Assembly: GCA_964480695.1 (NCBI GenBank)
Contig: CAYZPO010000021.1
Location: 1-16,583 of the forward strand
From: CAZDDW01 sp964480695
GTDB lineage: Bacteria > Patescibacteriota > Patescibacteriia > UBA9934 > CAZDDW01
Length of the DNA stretch: 16,583 nucleotides
Direction: 5' to 3'
Shown: positions 1 to 8,056 of the stretch, piece after piece
Numbering within the stretch: position 1 is the first letter of the stretch
How the letters are laid out: each line of letters begins with the position of its first letter
Position numbers and translations under genes: made by a program
Notes under the pieces: model-generated
Database searches by the model: none
Told to the model about the DNA's origin: nothing
What the model saw: the letters and a program-made list of their open reading frames with translations, nothing else

Positions 1-535
1 GAATAATATTACCTTCCGGAGACAAGGGCATAGCCAACTCTTCAGCTGTGTTGATTGATTCAGCAAAGTCAGGGAATTTAGAAGTTCCCTTAAGAACCGT
101 GGTCAGATGTTCGTTGATCACCTTAGGATCAATTTTTTCTTTGCCTAGGAACTGGGTCACGGCTTTGTCTCGGATTTGTAAGAGTCCGGCCAGTAGATGC
201 TCGGTGCCAATATAGTGATGCTCATACACGTTAGCCACCAGAACTGCTTTTTCAATCGCTCGTTTAGCGTTGTCTGACAATAACGGAGAAACATCAGTTT
301 CGATTGTGTTTGTTCCAGAGCTAACCGTGGCTCCAACCAGAGAACGTAGTCGTTCTGGCTTGATCTGTAATTTATGCAGGATTTCTGCGCCAATACAACC
401 CTTTTGCGTTCCCAAAGCCCAAAGTAAATGTTTAGGATGAATCTGATCTTCTTTATTTTCAATCACTAAACATAGCGTTCTGGTAAGAACGTTTTTTAAA
501 TGTGTAGTGAACTTGTCGACAATGTCAGGTTGCAT
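1..535 (-). CDS. Clp-family ATPase (ClpC-like), N-terminal part; gene runs off the left edge
   Basis: Reading the minus strand from the ATG at 535 gives about 178 open residues that continue past base 1. They contain two tandem Clp_N helical repeats. The first begins MQPDIVDKFTTHLKNVL and includes IHPKHLLWALG; the second includes LLSDNAKRAIEKA and the family signature YIGTEHLLAGLL. This domain recruits substrates and adaptors in ClpA/ClpC/ClpB AAA+ unfoldases, which feed ClpP or act as disaggregases in the cytoplasm. The AAA+ modules are outside the window, so ClpC versus another Clp_N protein cannot be settled. The ATG lies 4 nt after the htpX stop with no Shine-Dalgarno sequence, suggesting translation coupled to htpX. 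A TTG 12 nt upstream, inside the htpX end, is an alternative start. The first repeat is more divergent than the second. Confidence 0.85.
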   Translation of the reverse strand, partial: MQPDIVDKFTTHLKNVLTRTLCLVIENKEDQIHPKHLLWALGTQKGCIGAEILHKLQIKPERLRSLVGATVSSGTNTIETDVSPLLSDNAKRAIEKAVLVANVYEHHYIGTEHLLAGLLQIRDKAVTQFLGKEKIDPKVINEHLTTVLKGTSKFPDFAESINTAEELAMPLSPEGNII

Positions 536-539
536 GGGC

Positions 540-1439
540 TTAATCAATCAGACCACGAAGTTTTTTGATCCGCTCATCAATTGGTGGATGAGTAGAAAAT
601 AGTTTTGAAAAGCGTCGCTTGGAATGGTGGGGGTCAAAGGGATTAGCAATGAACAAGTGGGCTGTGGCGTGGTTAGCTTTTTTCAGTGGTCGGTCAATGG
701 CGGCAATTTTTTCTAAGGCCTTGGCCAGGCCTTCAGGATATCGTGTTAGCAGTGAAGCAGAGGCATCAGCTAGATACTCTCGACTTCGAGAAACCGCAAG
801 TTTGATCAGTTCTGCGATCAGAGGAGAGAGGATAGCCAGAACCAAGCCAACAATTAACAAAATTACTGCAGCTTGTCCGCCTTTGTCTGAAGAGGAGCGT
901 CGCCCACCAAAAAAGTGAGCCCGCATGAGCCAGTTGGAAAGCAAGAGAATCGTTCCCACCAGAACCACAACCAGAGTCATGACGCGAATGTCGTAGTTTT
1001 TAATGTGAGAAAGTTCATGGGCCAAGACTCCTTCAAGTTCAGTTCGCTCCAGCACTTCAAGTAGGCCAGTGGTCACAGCAATGGAAGCTGTCTCTGGTTT
1101 CCGTCCAGTAGCAAAAGCGTTTGGAGCCGGATCATTGATTACATAGACCTTAGGCATGGGAATTCCGGCAGTGATACTCAAATTCTCAACGTAGTTGTAC
1201 AGATCAAAATATTCTTCTCGCGTGACCGGTTTAGCCCCGGCCACGGCCAGGCTGACCTTGTCACCACTAAAGTACCCAAACAGAGTCATGAACGTGGCCA
1301 CGATCGCAGCAAAAATAATTCCGGTGATCGGGTCACCAAAATAATAACCAAAGGCCCAGCCAAGCAAAACAATAACGATCGCAAACAGGGCGATCAAGAC
1401 CACGGTCTTGCGTTTGTTGCTAGCTATGGCGTTGTACAT
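540..1439 (-). CDS. htpX: HtpX membrane-bound zinc metalloprotease
   Basis: This 299-aa protein is a full-length M48B peptidase of the HtpX family, which degrades damaged or misassembled inner-membrane proteins. Two N-terminal transmembrane segments lie at about residues 13-33 and 38-57. The zinc motif HELSH is at 141-145, and the third zinc ligand is E221 in SRSREYLADA. Two further hydrophobic segments at about 153-171 and 190-214 bracket a glycine/arginine-rich loop. The C-terminal THPPIDERIKKL is typical of the family. The start codon follows the lemA stop after one nucleotide, and the stop lies 4 nt before the Clp gene, so the three genes are probably one transcript. Pairing of LemA with HtpX is common in bacteria. 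No Shine-Dalgarno sequence is visible. Confidence 0.95.
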   Translation of the reverse strand: MYNAIASNKRKTVVLIALFAIVIVLLGWAFGYYFGDPITGIIFAAIVATFMTLFGYFSGDKVSLAVAGAKPVTREEYFDLYNYVENLSITAGIPMPKVYVINDPAPNAFATGRKPETASIAVTTGLLEVLERTELEGVLAHELSHIKNYDIRVMTLVVVLVGTILLLSNWLMRAHFFGGRRSSSDKGGQAAVILLIVGLVLAILSPLIAELIKLAVSRSREYLADASASLLTRYPEGLAKALEKIAAIDRPLKKANHATAHLFIANPFDPHHSKRRFSKLFSTHPPIDERIKKLRGLID

Positions 1440-1440
1440 G

Positions 1441-1998
1441 TTAGAACTTTACCTTTGGAGCTTCGTGGACTTCGTCTGGAGCATCAAAAAATTCTTGATC
1501 CTTGAAACCAAGAACTCCAGCAATAATATTGGTAGGGAATTTTTGAATCTTTGTGTTGAAGTCACGGACGTTGCTGTTGTAGAAGCGGCGAGAAGCAGTG
1601 ATTTTGTTCTCAGTGTCAGTTAACTCATTTTGTAACTGTAAGAAATTTTTTGAAGCCTTTAGTTCTGGATAGTTTTCTGCGACAGCGAAAAGAGACTTTA
1701 AGGTCTCGGTCAGCATGTTCTCGGTTTTAGCATGCTCAGCCGGGGTTTTGGCTGACATGGCAGCAGCTCGAGCCTCAGTTACTTTGGTAAATACCCCTTC
1801 TTCGTGTTTGGTATAACCTTTAATCGTGTTCATTAAATTAGGAATCAGGTCATAGCGGCGCTTGAGCTGCACCTCAATATCAGACCAAGCTTCCTTAACG
1901 CGATTGCGCAACGTGATCAAGCCATTATACGTTAAAATTAGCCAAATAATCACTGCGGCTACGATGATAATCGGGAGCCAAATATACAAAAATTCCAT
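1441..1998 (-). CDS. lemA: LemA family protein
   Basis: This 185-aa protein has one N-terminal transmembrane helix (about residues 5-25) followed by a long helical domain with the LemA landmarks: YNGLITLRNRVKEAWSDIEVQLKRRYDLIPNL, then a segment around VTEARAAAMSA, and the C-terminal RRFYNSNVRDFN with KFPTNIIAGVLGF. The stretch from YNGL to IPNL is the most conserved part of the family. LemA proteins are membrane-anchored with a helical bundle; their biochemical role is not settled, although linkage to HtpX is frequent. It is the first gene of the minus-strand operon, with htpX starting one nucleotide after its stop. A candidate promoter lies at 2038-2066. No Shine-Dalgarno sequence precedes the ATG. 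Confidence 0.93.
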   Translation of the reverse strand: MEFLYIWLPIIIVAAVIIWLILTYNGLITLRNRVKEAWSDIEVQLKRRYDLIPNLMNTIKGYTKHEEGVFTKVTEARAAAMSAKTPAEHAKTENMLTETLKSLFAVAENYPELKASKNFLQLQNELTDTENKITASRRFYNSNVRDFNTKIQKFPTNIIAGVLGFKDQEFFDAPDEVHEAPKVKF

Positions 1999-2007
1999 AA
2001 CGAAAAT

Positions 2008-2036
2008 TTGTTAAATTTAAGTTAAAAGTCTATAAT
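2008..2036 (+). promoter_or_regulatory. Candidate sigma-70-type promoter for the phosphomannomutase operon
   Basis: TTGTTA (2008-2013, 4 of 6) lies 17 nt upstream of a perfect TATAAT (2031-2036). The predicted start near 2043 leaves about 28 nt of leader without a Shine-Dalgarno sequence before the ATG at 2071. It overlaps the oppositely directed lemA promoter, so the two may interfere. A 10-bp perfect palindrome, TTAAGCTTAA, lies at 2050-2059 in the leader. Confidence 0.55.
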
Positions 2037-2037
2037 T

Positions 2038-2066
2038 AGGGTACTTTATTTAAGCTTAAGTGTCAA
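2038..2066 (-). promoter_or_regulatory. Candidate promoter for lemA-htpX-clp
   Basis: On the minus strand a perfect -35 hexamer TTGACA (2066-2061) is followed after 17 nt by a weak -10, TACCCT (2043-2038, 3 of 6 matches). Transcription would start near 2031, giving a leader of about 30 nt. The strong -35 with a poor -10 could mean activator dependence. This is inferred from hexamer matches only. Confidence 0.4.
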
Positions 2067-2070
2067 AACT

Positions 2071-3411
2071 ATGAAAAGTTTTCCAGAAGAGGTCTTTAGG
2101 TCTTATGACATTCGGGGTACGCTAGACCAGTTGTCACTGGAATTAGCTCATAAGGTTGGGGCCAGTCTGGTTCATATAACCAAAGCCAAAACAGTGTTGG
2201 TTGGTCATGATATGCGAGATTCAAGTCCACGATTAGTTCAAGCCGCGATTCAGGGAATTATTAGTCAGGGCGCAGATGTAGTTGATATGGGTTTATGTAG
2301 CACACCCACATTTAAATTTGCTATATCCAGTTTTTCAGAGCACGAAGCAGGTCTTATGGTGACTGCTTCTCATAGCCCAGCAGAGTATAATGGAATTAAA
2401 TTAACTAATCATACTGGCTATCCAGTTACCGGTGAAGATATAAAAGAGGCAGTGCTAAATAAGGAACTTCCTGTGGTAGATAAGTTGGGTCAGATTACTA
2501 AACGTGATTTCCTGGAAGACTATATTGACAAGTTGATTAAGTTGGCCGAGCTGCCATCTCTTAAAGGTTTGAAAGTTGTTTTGGATGCAGGTAATGCCAT
2601 GAGTGGCTTAGTTTTACCTAAACTTTTTGCCAGGCTTGATTGTGAGGTTGTGCCGTTGTATTTCGATCTTGATGGAAATTTTCCTAATCATGAGGCAAAT
2701 CCGGCTAAGGAGGAAACACTGGCTGATTTAAAGAAAAAAGTCATTGAAGTGAAGGCTGATTTTGGAGCTGGATTTGATGGAGACGGTGATCGTGTTTGTT
2801 TTATTGATGAAAAAGGTCAGTACATTCGTAGTGATTTGATATTAGCTCTGCTTGCCACTGAATATTTGAAGCAGCGCCCAGGGGGCAAGATTTTGATTAG
2901 TCCTAGCATGAGTTGGACAACAAAAGAGGCCATTGAGGCTGCTGGTGGTGAAGCGGTGCTAGAAAAGGTTGGCTATACTTATGTAATTAAGAAATTGCGG
3001 GAAGTTGAAGGAGCGATGGGTGGAGAAGTTTCTGGTCATTTTTATTTTGATGTTTTTAATAACTTGGATTCGAGTGAGTTTGCTTTACTTTTGGTAATTA
3101 GAGTCTTAGTTCAGGAAGCAAAATCTTTATCAGAAGTAATGGCTTCATATATTAAATATCACAGTTTAAGCGAGATTAATTTTGAAGTGGCCGATCAGCA
3201 GGCAGTACTAAAAAAATTAGAAGAATTATATCGGCCAGTAGCCAAGGAGTACAACGATCTTGATGGTATTCGAGCTGATTTTGAAAATTGGTGGTTTAGT
3301 ATCCGTCCTTCTAATAATGATCCGGTAGTTCGGTTAAATATTGAAGCCACAAGCAAAGAATTATTTGAAGAAAAAAAACAAGAAATAATTGAAGTAATCA
3401 AAAATACATGA
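2071..3411 (+). CDS. Phosphomannomutase / phosphoglucomutase (alpha-D-phosphohexomutase)
   Basis: This 446-aa cytosolic enzyme interconverts hexose 6-phosphate and hexose 1-phosphate, supplying GDP-mannose or UDP-glucose type precursors. All four family loops are present. The phosphoserine loop is VTASHSP with S100 as the catalytic serine. The magnesium loop is DGDGDR at 236-241. The sugar-binding loop is GGEVSGH at 317-323. The phosphate-binding loop is RPSNNDP at 412-418. The N-terminal FRSYDIRG and GHDMRDSSP are also typical. The GEVSGH loop favours the PMM/PGM subgroup over phosphoglucosamine mutase (GlmM), but mannose versus glucose preference cannot be read from sequence. Its TGA stop overlaps the next start in an ATGA (3408-3411), indicating translational coupling to the protease gene. 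Length is normal. Confidence 0.93.
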   Translation: MKSFPEEVFRSYDIRGTLDQLSLELAHKVGASLVHITKAKTVLVGHDMRDSSPRLVQAAIQGIISQGADVVDMGLCSTPTFKFAISSFSEHEAGLMVTASHSPAEYNGIKLTNHTGYPVTGEDIKEAVLNKELPVVDKLGQITKRDFLEDYIDKLIKLAELPSLKGLKVVLDAGNAMSGLVLPKLFARLDCEVVPLYFDLDGNFPNHEANPAKEETLADLKKKVIEVKADFGAGFDGDGDRVCFIDEKGQYIRSDLILALLATEYLKQRPGGKILISPSMSWTTKEAIEAAGGEAVLEKVGYTYVIKKLREVEGAMGGEVSGHFYFDVFNNLDSSEFALLLVIRVLVQEAKSLSEVMASYIKYHSLSEINFEVADQQAVLKKLEELYRPVAKEYNDLDGIRADFENWWFSIRPSNNDPVVRLNIEATSKELFEEKKQEIIEVIKNT

Positions 3412-4529
3412 TCGGGACAATAATAGTTTTTTTAATTGTTTTGTCGATCCTCGTGTTGGTGCACGAGATTGGGCATTTTGTTACAGCCCGGCGGGCTGGG
3501 TGTAAGGTCGATGAGTTTGGGATCGGTTTTCCGCCGAAATTGTTCAGCTGGAAAAGTAAGAAGACCGGAATTGAATATTCATTGAACTGGATTCCTCTTG
3601 GTGGATTTGTTCGTATCAAAGGCGAGTCTGGTCACCACAAAGACCATGACGACAGCTTTTCGTCTAAGCCGATCTGGAAACGGATGATTATTTTGTTGGC
3701 TGGAGTAACCATGAATTTTGTTTTAGCTGCGGTTCTGTTCTCGGTCGGTTTCATGGTTGGACTACCGGCCATGGTTGATGATGATGTCCCGGCTGGGGCG
3801 CGAGTGTCAGACCAGGCGATCCGTATAGTGACCGTGCTCCCGGACACACCAGCAGAAGAAGCCGGATTTTTAATGGGAGATGAAGTGTTAGCGATTAATG
3901 ATCAGTTATTTGCTGACGCGGACACTGCGCGAGCGTTCCTGCAAGAGCAGGGAACAGATGAGGTAACTTTTTTGGTCGCTCGCGACGGAGAGAAATGGGA
4001 ACTTCCGGTTAGTGCAGAATATTTGGAAGAAACCAAGGACGAGGCTTTAGGAATGGGTTTGATGACTACTGGTTTTGTCACTTTTCCACCACATCTGGCG
4101 ATTTATCACGGGGTTCGGGTAACGATCGAGTACACTGTTTTGATCGTTGTTGCTTTGTATGAAATTATTAAGAACTTAATCGTTGGTCAGCCAGCCGGAG
4201 TAGACATGTCTGGTCCGATCGGGATCGCGGTCATGACCGGTCAGGTCGCCCGACTGGGAATTGCCTATCTAATTCAGTTCACAGCTATCCTGTCGATCAA
4301 CTTAGCTATCATTAATGTCCTGCCACTACCAGCCCTTGATGGCGGTCGAGTTATTTTCTTGATCTTAGAGAAATTGCGTGGTAAACCAGTGAACGAAAAG
4401 ATCGAGGCTGTGATTCATAATACAGGATTTTTGCTGTTAATTGGCCTGGTGCTTTTAATCACCTATACTGATGTGGTTCGTTTTGGTGACCAGATCGTGG
4501 GTGGGCTAAAGTCGTTAATCGGGGTATAA
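3408..4529 (+). CDS. rseP: RseP-like site-2 intramembrane zinc protease
   Basis: This 373-aa M50 family protease cleaves transmembrane segments, classically those of anti-sigma factors and signal peptides. The zinc motif HEIGH is at residues 19-23 in the first transmembrane helix, and the third zinc ligand region NVLPLPALDGG is at about 303-313 (D311). Transmembrane helices lie at about 3-25, 91-117, 285-310 and 338-355. One PDZ domain at about 130-205 contains TPAEEAGFLMGDEVLAIN. Another typical feature is SGPIGIA at 268-274. E. coli RseP has two PDZ domains and about 450 residues, so this is the shorter single-PDZ form seen in many bacteria. The start overlaps the mutase stop and no Shine-Dalgarno sequence is visible. 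The substrate is unknown; no anti-sigma factor is encoded in the window. Confidence 0.92.
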   Translation: MIGTIIVFLIVLSILVLVHEIGHFVTARRAGCKVDEFGIGFPPKLFSWKSKKTGIEYSLNWIPLGGFVRIKGESGHHKDHDDSFSSKPIWKRMIILLAGVTMNFVLAAVLFSVGFMVGLPAMVDDDVPAGARVSDQAIRIVTVLPDTPAEEAGFLMGDEVLAINDQLFADADTARAFLQEQGTDEVTFLVARDGEKWELPVSAEYLEETKDEALGMGLMTTGFVTFPPHLAIYHGVRVTIEYTVLIVVALYEIIKNLIVGQPAGVDMSGPIGIAVMTGQVARLGIAYLIQFTAILSINLAIINVLPLPALDGGRVIFLILEKLRGKPVNEKIEAVIHNTGFLLLIGLVLLITYTDVVRFGDQIVGGLKSLIGV

Positions 4530-4530
4530 T
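4525..4530 (+). promoter_or_regulatory. Possible -10 element ahead of pheST
   Basis: A perfect TATAAT overlaps the rseP stop codon. The best-spaced -35 candidate (GTGGGC or TGGGCT near 4501-4507) is poor and there is no TGn extension, so this may be chance. If active, the transcript would start near 4537 and provide a separate supply of pheS-pheT. Confidence 0.3.
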
Positions 4531-4535
4531 GGCAC

Positions 4536-4566
4536 CAATGATCAATTATCAATGTTCAATGATCAA
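4536..4566 (+). repeat. Short direct repeat CAATGATCAA in the rseP-pheS gap
   Basis: CAATGATCAA occurs at 4536-4545 and again at 4557-4566. The spacer contains the related ATTATCAATGTT. Each copy contains the palindrome TGATCA. The repeats fill nearly the whole 39-nt gap before pheS. They may be a remnant of a small dispersed repeat or an operator; nothing decides between these. Confidence 0.6.
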
Positions 4567-4568
4567 GT

Positions 4569-5624
4569 ATGGAAAATGACTTAAATAAGCTTAAAAAGGA
4601 GTTCGAAACGGCCATAGATAAAGTGAAGGATGAAGTCGGTCTTGAAGAAGTTCGAGTTCAGTTTTTAGGGCGCAAAGGTAAGCTCGGAGAATTGATGAAA
4701 GGGTTAAAGAGTCTCTCTGATAAGGAGCGCAAAGAACTTGGCCAGGCGGCCAATGAACTTAAGAAAGGAATCGAAGTCAATTTTGGAGTTAAAGAAAAGA
4801 TGATTGTAGCTGGTCGAGCCGGTGAGATTGAGAAAGAGGAGTGGATTGATACTACGATCCCCGGATTACAGTGTCGCGAAGGACACCTACACCCAACTAC
4901 TCAAGCCATCAAAGAAATCGAAGATATTTTTACTGCGATTGGTTTTACACGTTTCCCTGTGCCAGATATTGATTGGGACTATTACGCTTTTGAAGCGTTG
5001 AATATTCCTAAAGATCATCCAGCACGTGACAACTGGGAAACTTTTTTTATTGATGCTCCGGCTGGAAAAAAGGGTCAGATTGTGGCCACACCCCATCCAT
5101 CAAATGCTCAGGTACGAATTTTAGAATCGACTAAACCACCATTTCGTAAATTATATATTGGAAAGGCTTATCGTCGACAAAGTGACCCATCGCATTTGAC
5201 TGTTCATCATCAGTTTGAAGTATTAATGGTCGACAAAGGACTGGCAGTAACTCACCTCAAGGGCGTAATTGAGAATTTTGTTCACTCGTATTTTGGAAAA
5301 GATCGCAAAGTTCGTTTACGACCACACCACTTCCGTTTTACTGAACCAAGTTTTGAAGTTGATATCAGTTGTGATCTTTGTGGTGGGACCGAAATTTATA
5401 ATGGAGCGGCCTGTCGAGTTTGTAAGGGAGGTTGGGTTGAATTGGCTGGAGCTGGAATGACTCATCCCAATGTACTCAAGGCCGGAGGAGTTGATCCAAA
5501 AGAATATTCAGCCATTGCTTTTGCTTTTGGGGTTGAACGCACTCTGATGATGCGGGCCGGGATTTCGATTCCAGATATTCGTTTGATCTATAAGAATGAC
5601 CTTAGATTTGTTAATCAGTTCTAG
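4569..5624 (+). CDS. pheS: Phenylalanyl-tRNA synthetase alpha subunit
   Basis: This 351-aa protein is the catalytic class II subunit that, with PheT, charges tRNA-Phe as an alpha2-beta2 tetramer. Residues 1-90 form the N-terminal helical coiled-coil that contacts tRNA and contain VQFLGRKGKLGELMKGL. The catalytic core includes GHLHPTTQAIKEIEDIF (105-121), motif 2 around KLYIGKAYRRQSD with the downstream HHQFEVLMVD, FRFTEPSFEVDIS, GAGMTHPNVL, and motif 3 AFAFGVERTLMM. A four-cysteine insertion (C268, C271, C282, C285) before GWVELAGAGM may bind zinc. E. coli PheS lacks it, but some other bacterial PheS proteins have a similar insert as far as I recall. The gene is followed after one nucleotide by pheT. 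No Shine-Dalgarno sequence precedes the ATG. Confidence 0.95.
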   Translation: MENDLNKLKKEFETAIDKVKDEVGLEEVRVQFLGRKGKLGELMKGLKSLSDKERKELGQAANELKKGIEVNFGVKEKMIVAGRAGEIEKEEWIDTTIPGLQCREGHLHPTTQAIKEIEDIFTAIGFTRFPVPDIDWDYYAFEALNIPKDHPARDNWETFFIDAPAGKKGQIVATPHPSNAQVRILESTKPPFRKLYIGKAYRRQSDPSHLTVHHQFEVLMVDKGLAVTHLKGVIENFVHSYFGKDRKVRLRPHHFRFTEPSFEVDISCDLCGGTEIYNGAACRVCKGGWVELAGAGMTHPNVLKAGGVDPKEYSAIAFAFGVERTLMMRAGISIPDIRLIYKNDLRFVNQF

Positions 5625-5625
5625 T

Positions 5626-8046
5626 ATGAATATTTTAGCTTCTCACAATTGGATCAAGGATTATTTAAAAACTAAGGATTCGGTTGAACAGTTTGATGAA
5701 AAGATGAGCCTAACCGGTTCTAGTGTTGAGTATATTCATCGCGATAAAGATCTATATAACAAGATGATTGTTGGTGAAGTCAAGGAACTAAAAAAACATC
5801 CGAACGCGGATGCTCTTCAGATCGCCATGACTGATGTTGGAAAAAAAGCTTTGGCTGAGATTGTCTGTGGTGGTAAGAATTTGAAACAAGGAATTAAGGT
5901 CGTGGTAGCTCTACCAGGATCAAAAGTTCGGTGGCATGGGGAAGGTGAACTGATTACGCTCGAGACTGTTGAGGTTCGTGGTGTTAAAAGCGCTGGTATG
6001 ATCTGTGCTGCTAATGAGCTTGGTTTTGAAAAAATAGCTCAAGGTGAAAAAGATATCTGGATTATTTCTAGTTTAACTGATGCGGTTCCTGGAACTCCGA
6101 TCGCAGACGCTTTAGATCTCAATGACACGATTTTTGATATCGAAGCGACCACTAATCGTCCTGACCAAATGAGTATTATTGGACTGGCTCGTGAGGGCGG
6201 TACTGCTGGACTTGGAACATTCGGTTGGGATCAGGAGGCCTCAAAAAAGAAACTTGGTGAACGTCTCGGAATCACTGGAGACGAACTACCACTCAAGGTC
6301 TCAGTTAAAGATTCAAAATTGTGCCCACGATATCAGGCCGTGGTGATTGATGGAATCAAAGTTGGTCCTTCGCCCTGGTGGCTGCAAAAACGTTTACTCC
6401 AGGCCGGACATCGTCCATATAACAATATCGTTGATATCACTAATTATGTTTTGCATGAGTTTGGACAGCCGATGCATACGTTCGATTATGACAAGCTCGA
6501 GGGCAAGGAGATAGTGGTACGTAAGGCCAAGAAAGGGGAGAAATTTTTGGCTCTGGATGAGAACGAGTATGAGCTTGCTAGTTCGCAATTGGTAATTGCT
6601 GATAAGAAACGACCAGTGGCTGTGGCTGGGGTGATGGGTGGAATGGACACTGGGACAACTGAGAAAACCAAAACGATTGTTTTTGAGTGTGCTAGTTTTG
6701 AACCGGTTAATGTGCGTCGTGCTGCTCGTGACCTGAATTTATATTCTGATTCTCAACTGTTGTTTGAAAAAGGTTTGTCGACTGAGGCTACAGAACCAGC
6801 ATTGATGCGGGCGATCGAGCTGACCTTAGAGATTGCTAGTGGTCGCGTGGCTTCAAAGGTTTTTGATGAACGAGCCGGGGCGTATAAACCATCACAGTTT
6901 CCATTTGATCCAAAGAAGGCCTCTGAATTGATCGGGGTCGACATTCCTGAGGTGCAGCAAATGGCGATTCTAGGTAATCTTGGTTTTACTGCTAAGCAGA
7001 CTGGGGGTGAGTATCAGATCACAGTTCCGTACTGGCGTGATCATGATATTGAGGCTTCGGTTGATTTCACTGAGGAGATTGCTCGTGTGTACGGATATCA
7101 TAATTTACCGTCGAAATTACCTGAGGGTGAACTGCCTGATCTAACACCGTTGCCAGAATTCGTGTGGGAGCGACGGTTAAAGGATATTTTATGTGGTGCC
7201 GGAGCTACAGAAATGTTTAGTGAGCCTTTGATTTCAGAAGCTGATCTTAAGCGATACAGTTTGTCGGACAAAGATGCTTTGCATATCGCTAATCCGTTAT
7301 CAGTTGATGCAGAGTACTTACGTCCGAATTTGAATATCTCGATGCTGAAGACAATTGAGGCTAATCAACGTGAGTTTCCTGAAGGTGTCCTGTTCGAACT
7401 AGCGCGAGCGATTGTGCCGCAGGATAAAGGTTTACCAAATGAGAACCAAACAGTTCTGCTCGCCGTGTATGGGTCTGACGGTGAAAAGGCCTTTCTCCGA
7501 GCTAAGGGTTTGCTTGAGCGCATGTTGCGCGAGGCTGGTGTTTCTGAATGGTCTTTTGATCGTGATGTTGGTGATAGCACCTATTGGCATTCAGCTCGTT
7601 CGGCCAAGATTATGATTGATGGTAAACAGATCGGTGTACTAGGTGAGGTAGCTCAGGCCACAGCAACGCAGTTTGGTTTGGAAGCTCGAGTTAGTTTGGT
7701 CGAGATTAATTTTTCAGATCTATTGCCACATCTTTCGATTATGAAAAAGTATACTCAGACTCCAGAATTTCCAGCCGTGAAGCGTGATCTGGCCTTTGTG
7801 CTCGACAACACGGTTGAATACAGTGCAGTCGAAGCTGCTTTGCTCGAAGTTGATTCAATGATCAGGACGATCGAGCTCTTTGACGTGTATTCAGGAAAGG
7901 GAGTCAAGGAGGATCAGAAGAGTCTGGCAGTTCATCTTGAGTTCCGTTTGGATGATCGAACTTTAAAGTCAGAGGAGGTGGATGCGGTAGTTGAGGGAGT
8001 CGTAAAGATGCTCAAGAAAGAGTTTCATGCTACAATAAGAGCGTAA
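5626..8046 (+). CDS. pheT: Phenylalanyl-tRNA synthetase beta subunit
   Basis: This 806-aa protein is the non-catalytic subunit that binds tRNA-Phe and hydrolyses mischarged Tyr-tRNA-Phe. An N-terminal OB-fold tRNA-binding domain spans about residues 40-155, with HPNADALQIAMTDVG. The B3/B4 editing region spans about 210-395, with NNIVDITNYVLHEFGQPMHTFD split by family spacing, and AGVMGGMDTG. The B5 domain is at about 415-495. A class II-like core without catalytic function follows. An FDX-ACB domain at about 709-806 begins near EFPAVKRDLAFVLD. I chose the ATG at 5626 because it gives the family-typical start MNILASHNWIKDYL and follows the pheS stop by one nucleotide; an in-frame ATG at 5596 lies inside pheS and would add ten non-homologous residues. 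Length is normal. Confidence 0.95.
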   Translation: MNILASHNWIKDYLKTKDSVEQFDEKMSLTGSSVEYIHRDKDLYNKMIVGEVKELKKHPNADALQIAMTDVGKKALAEIVCGGKNLKQGIKVVVALPGSKVRWHGEGELITLETVEVRGVKSAGMICAANELGFEKIAQGEKDIWIISSLTDAVPGTPIADALDLNDTIFDIEATTNRPDQMSIIGLAREGGTAGLGTFGWDQEASKKKLGERLGITGDELPLKVSVKDSKLCPRYQAVVIDGIKVGPSPWWLQKRLLQAGHRPYNNIVDITNYVLHEFGQPMHTFDYDKLEGKEIVVRKAKKGEKFLALDENEYELASSQLVIADKKRPVAVAGVMGGMDTGTTEKTKTIVFECASFEPVNVRRAARDLNLYSDSQLLFEKGLSTEATEPALMRAIELTLEIASGRVASKVFDERAGAYKPSQFPFDPKKASELIGVDIPEVQQMAILGNLGFTAKQTGGEYQITVPYWRDHDIEASVDFTEEIARVYGYHNLPSKLPEGELPDLTPLPEFVWERRLKDILCGAGATEMFSEPLISEADLKRYSLSDKDALHIANPLSVDAEYLRPNLNISMLKTIEANQREFPEGVLFELARAIVPQDKGLPNENQTVLLAVYGSDGEKAFLRAKGLLERMLREAGVSEWSFDRDVGDSTYWHSARSAKIMIDGKQIGVLGEVAQATATQFGLEARVSLVEINFSDLLPHLSIMKKYTQTPEFPAVKRDLAFVLDNTVEYSAVEAALLEVDSMIRTIELFDVYSGKGVKEDQKSLAVHLEFRLDDRTLKSEEVDAVVEGVVKMLKKEFHATIRA

Positions 8047-8056
8047 ACAAAAATAT

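Noticed and set aside
4529..4579. Short upstream open frame (MAPMINYQC...) overlapping the pheS start
   Set aside because: It begins at the rseP stop, has no ribosome-binding signal and no Phe-rich attenuator pattern, so a leader peptide role is not supported.
5596..5625. Upstream in-frame ATG that would extend pheT by ten residues
   Set aside because: It lies inside pheS, and the shorter form gives the normal family N-terminus one nucleotide after the pheS stop.
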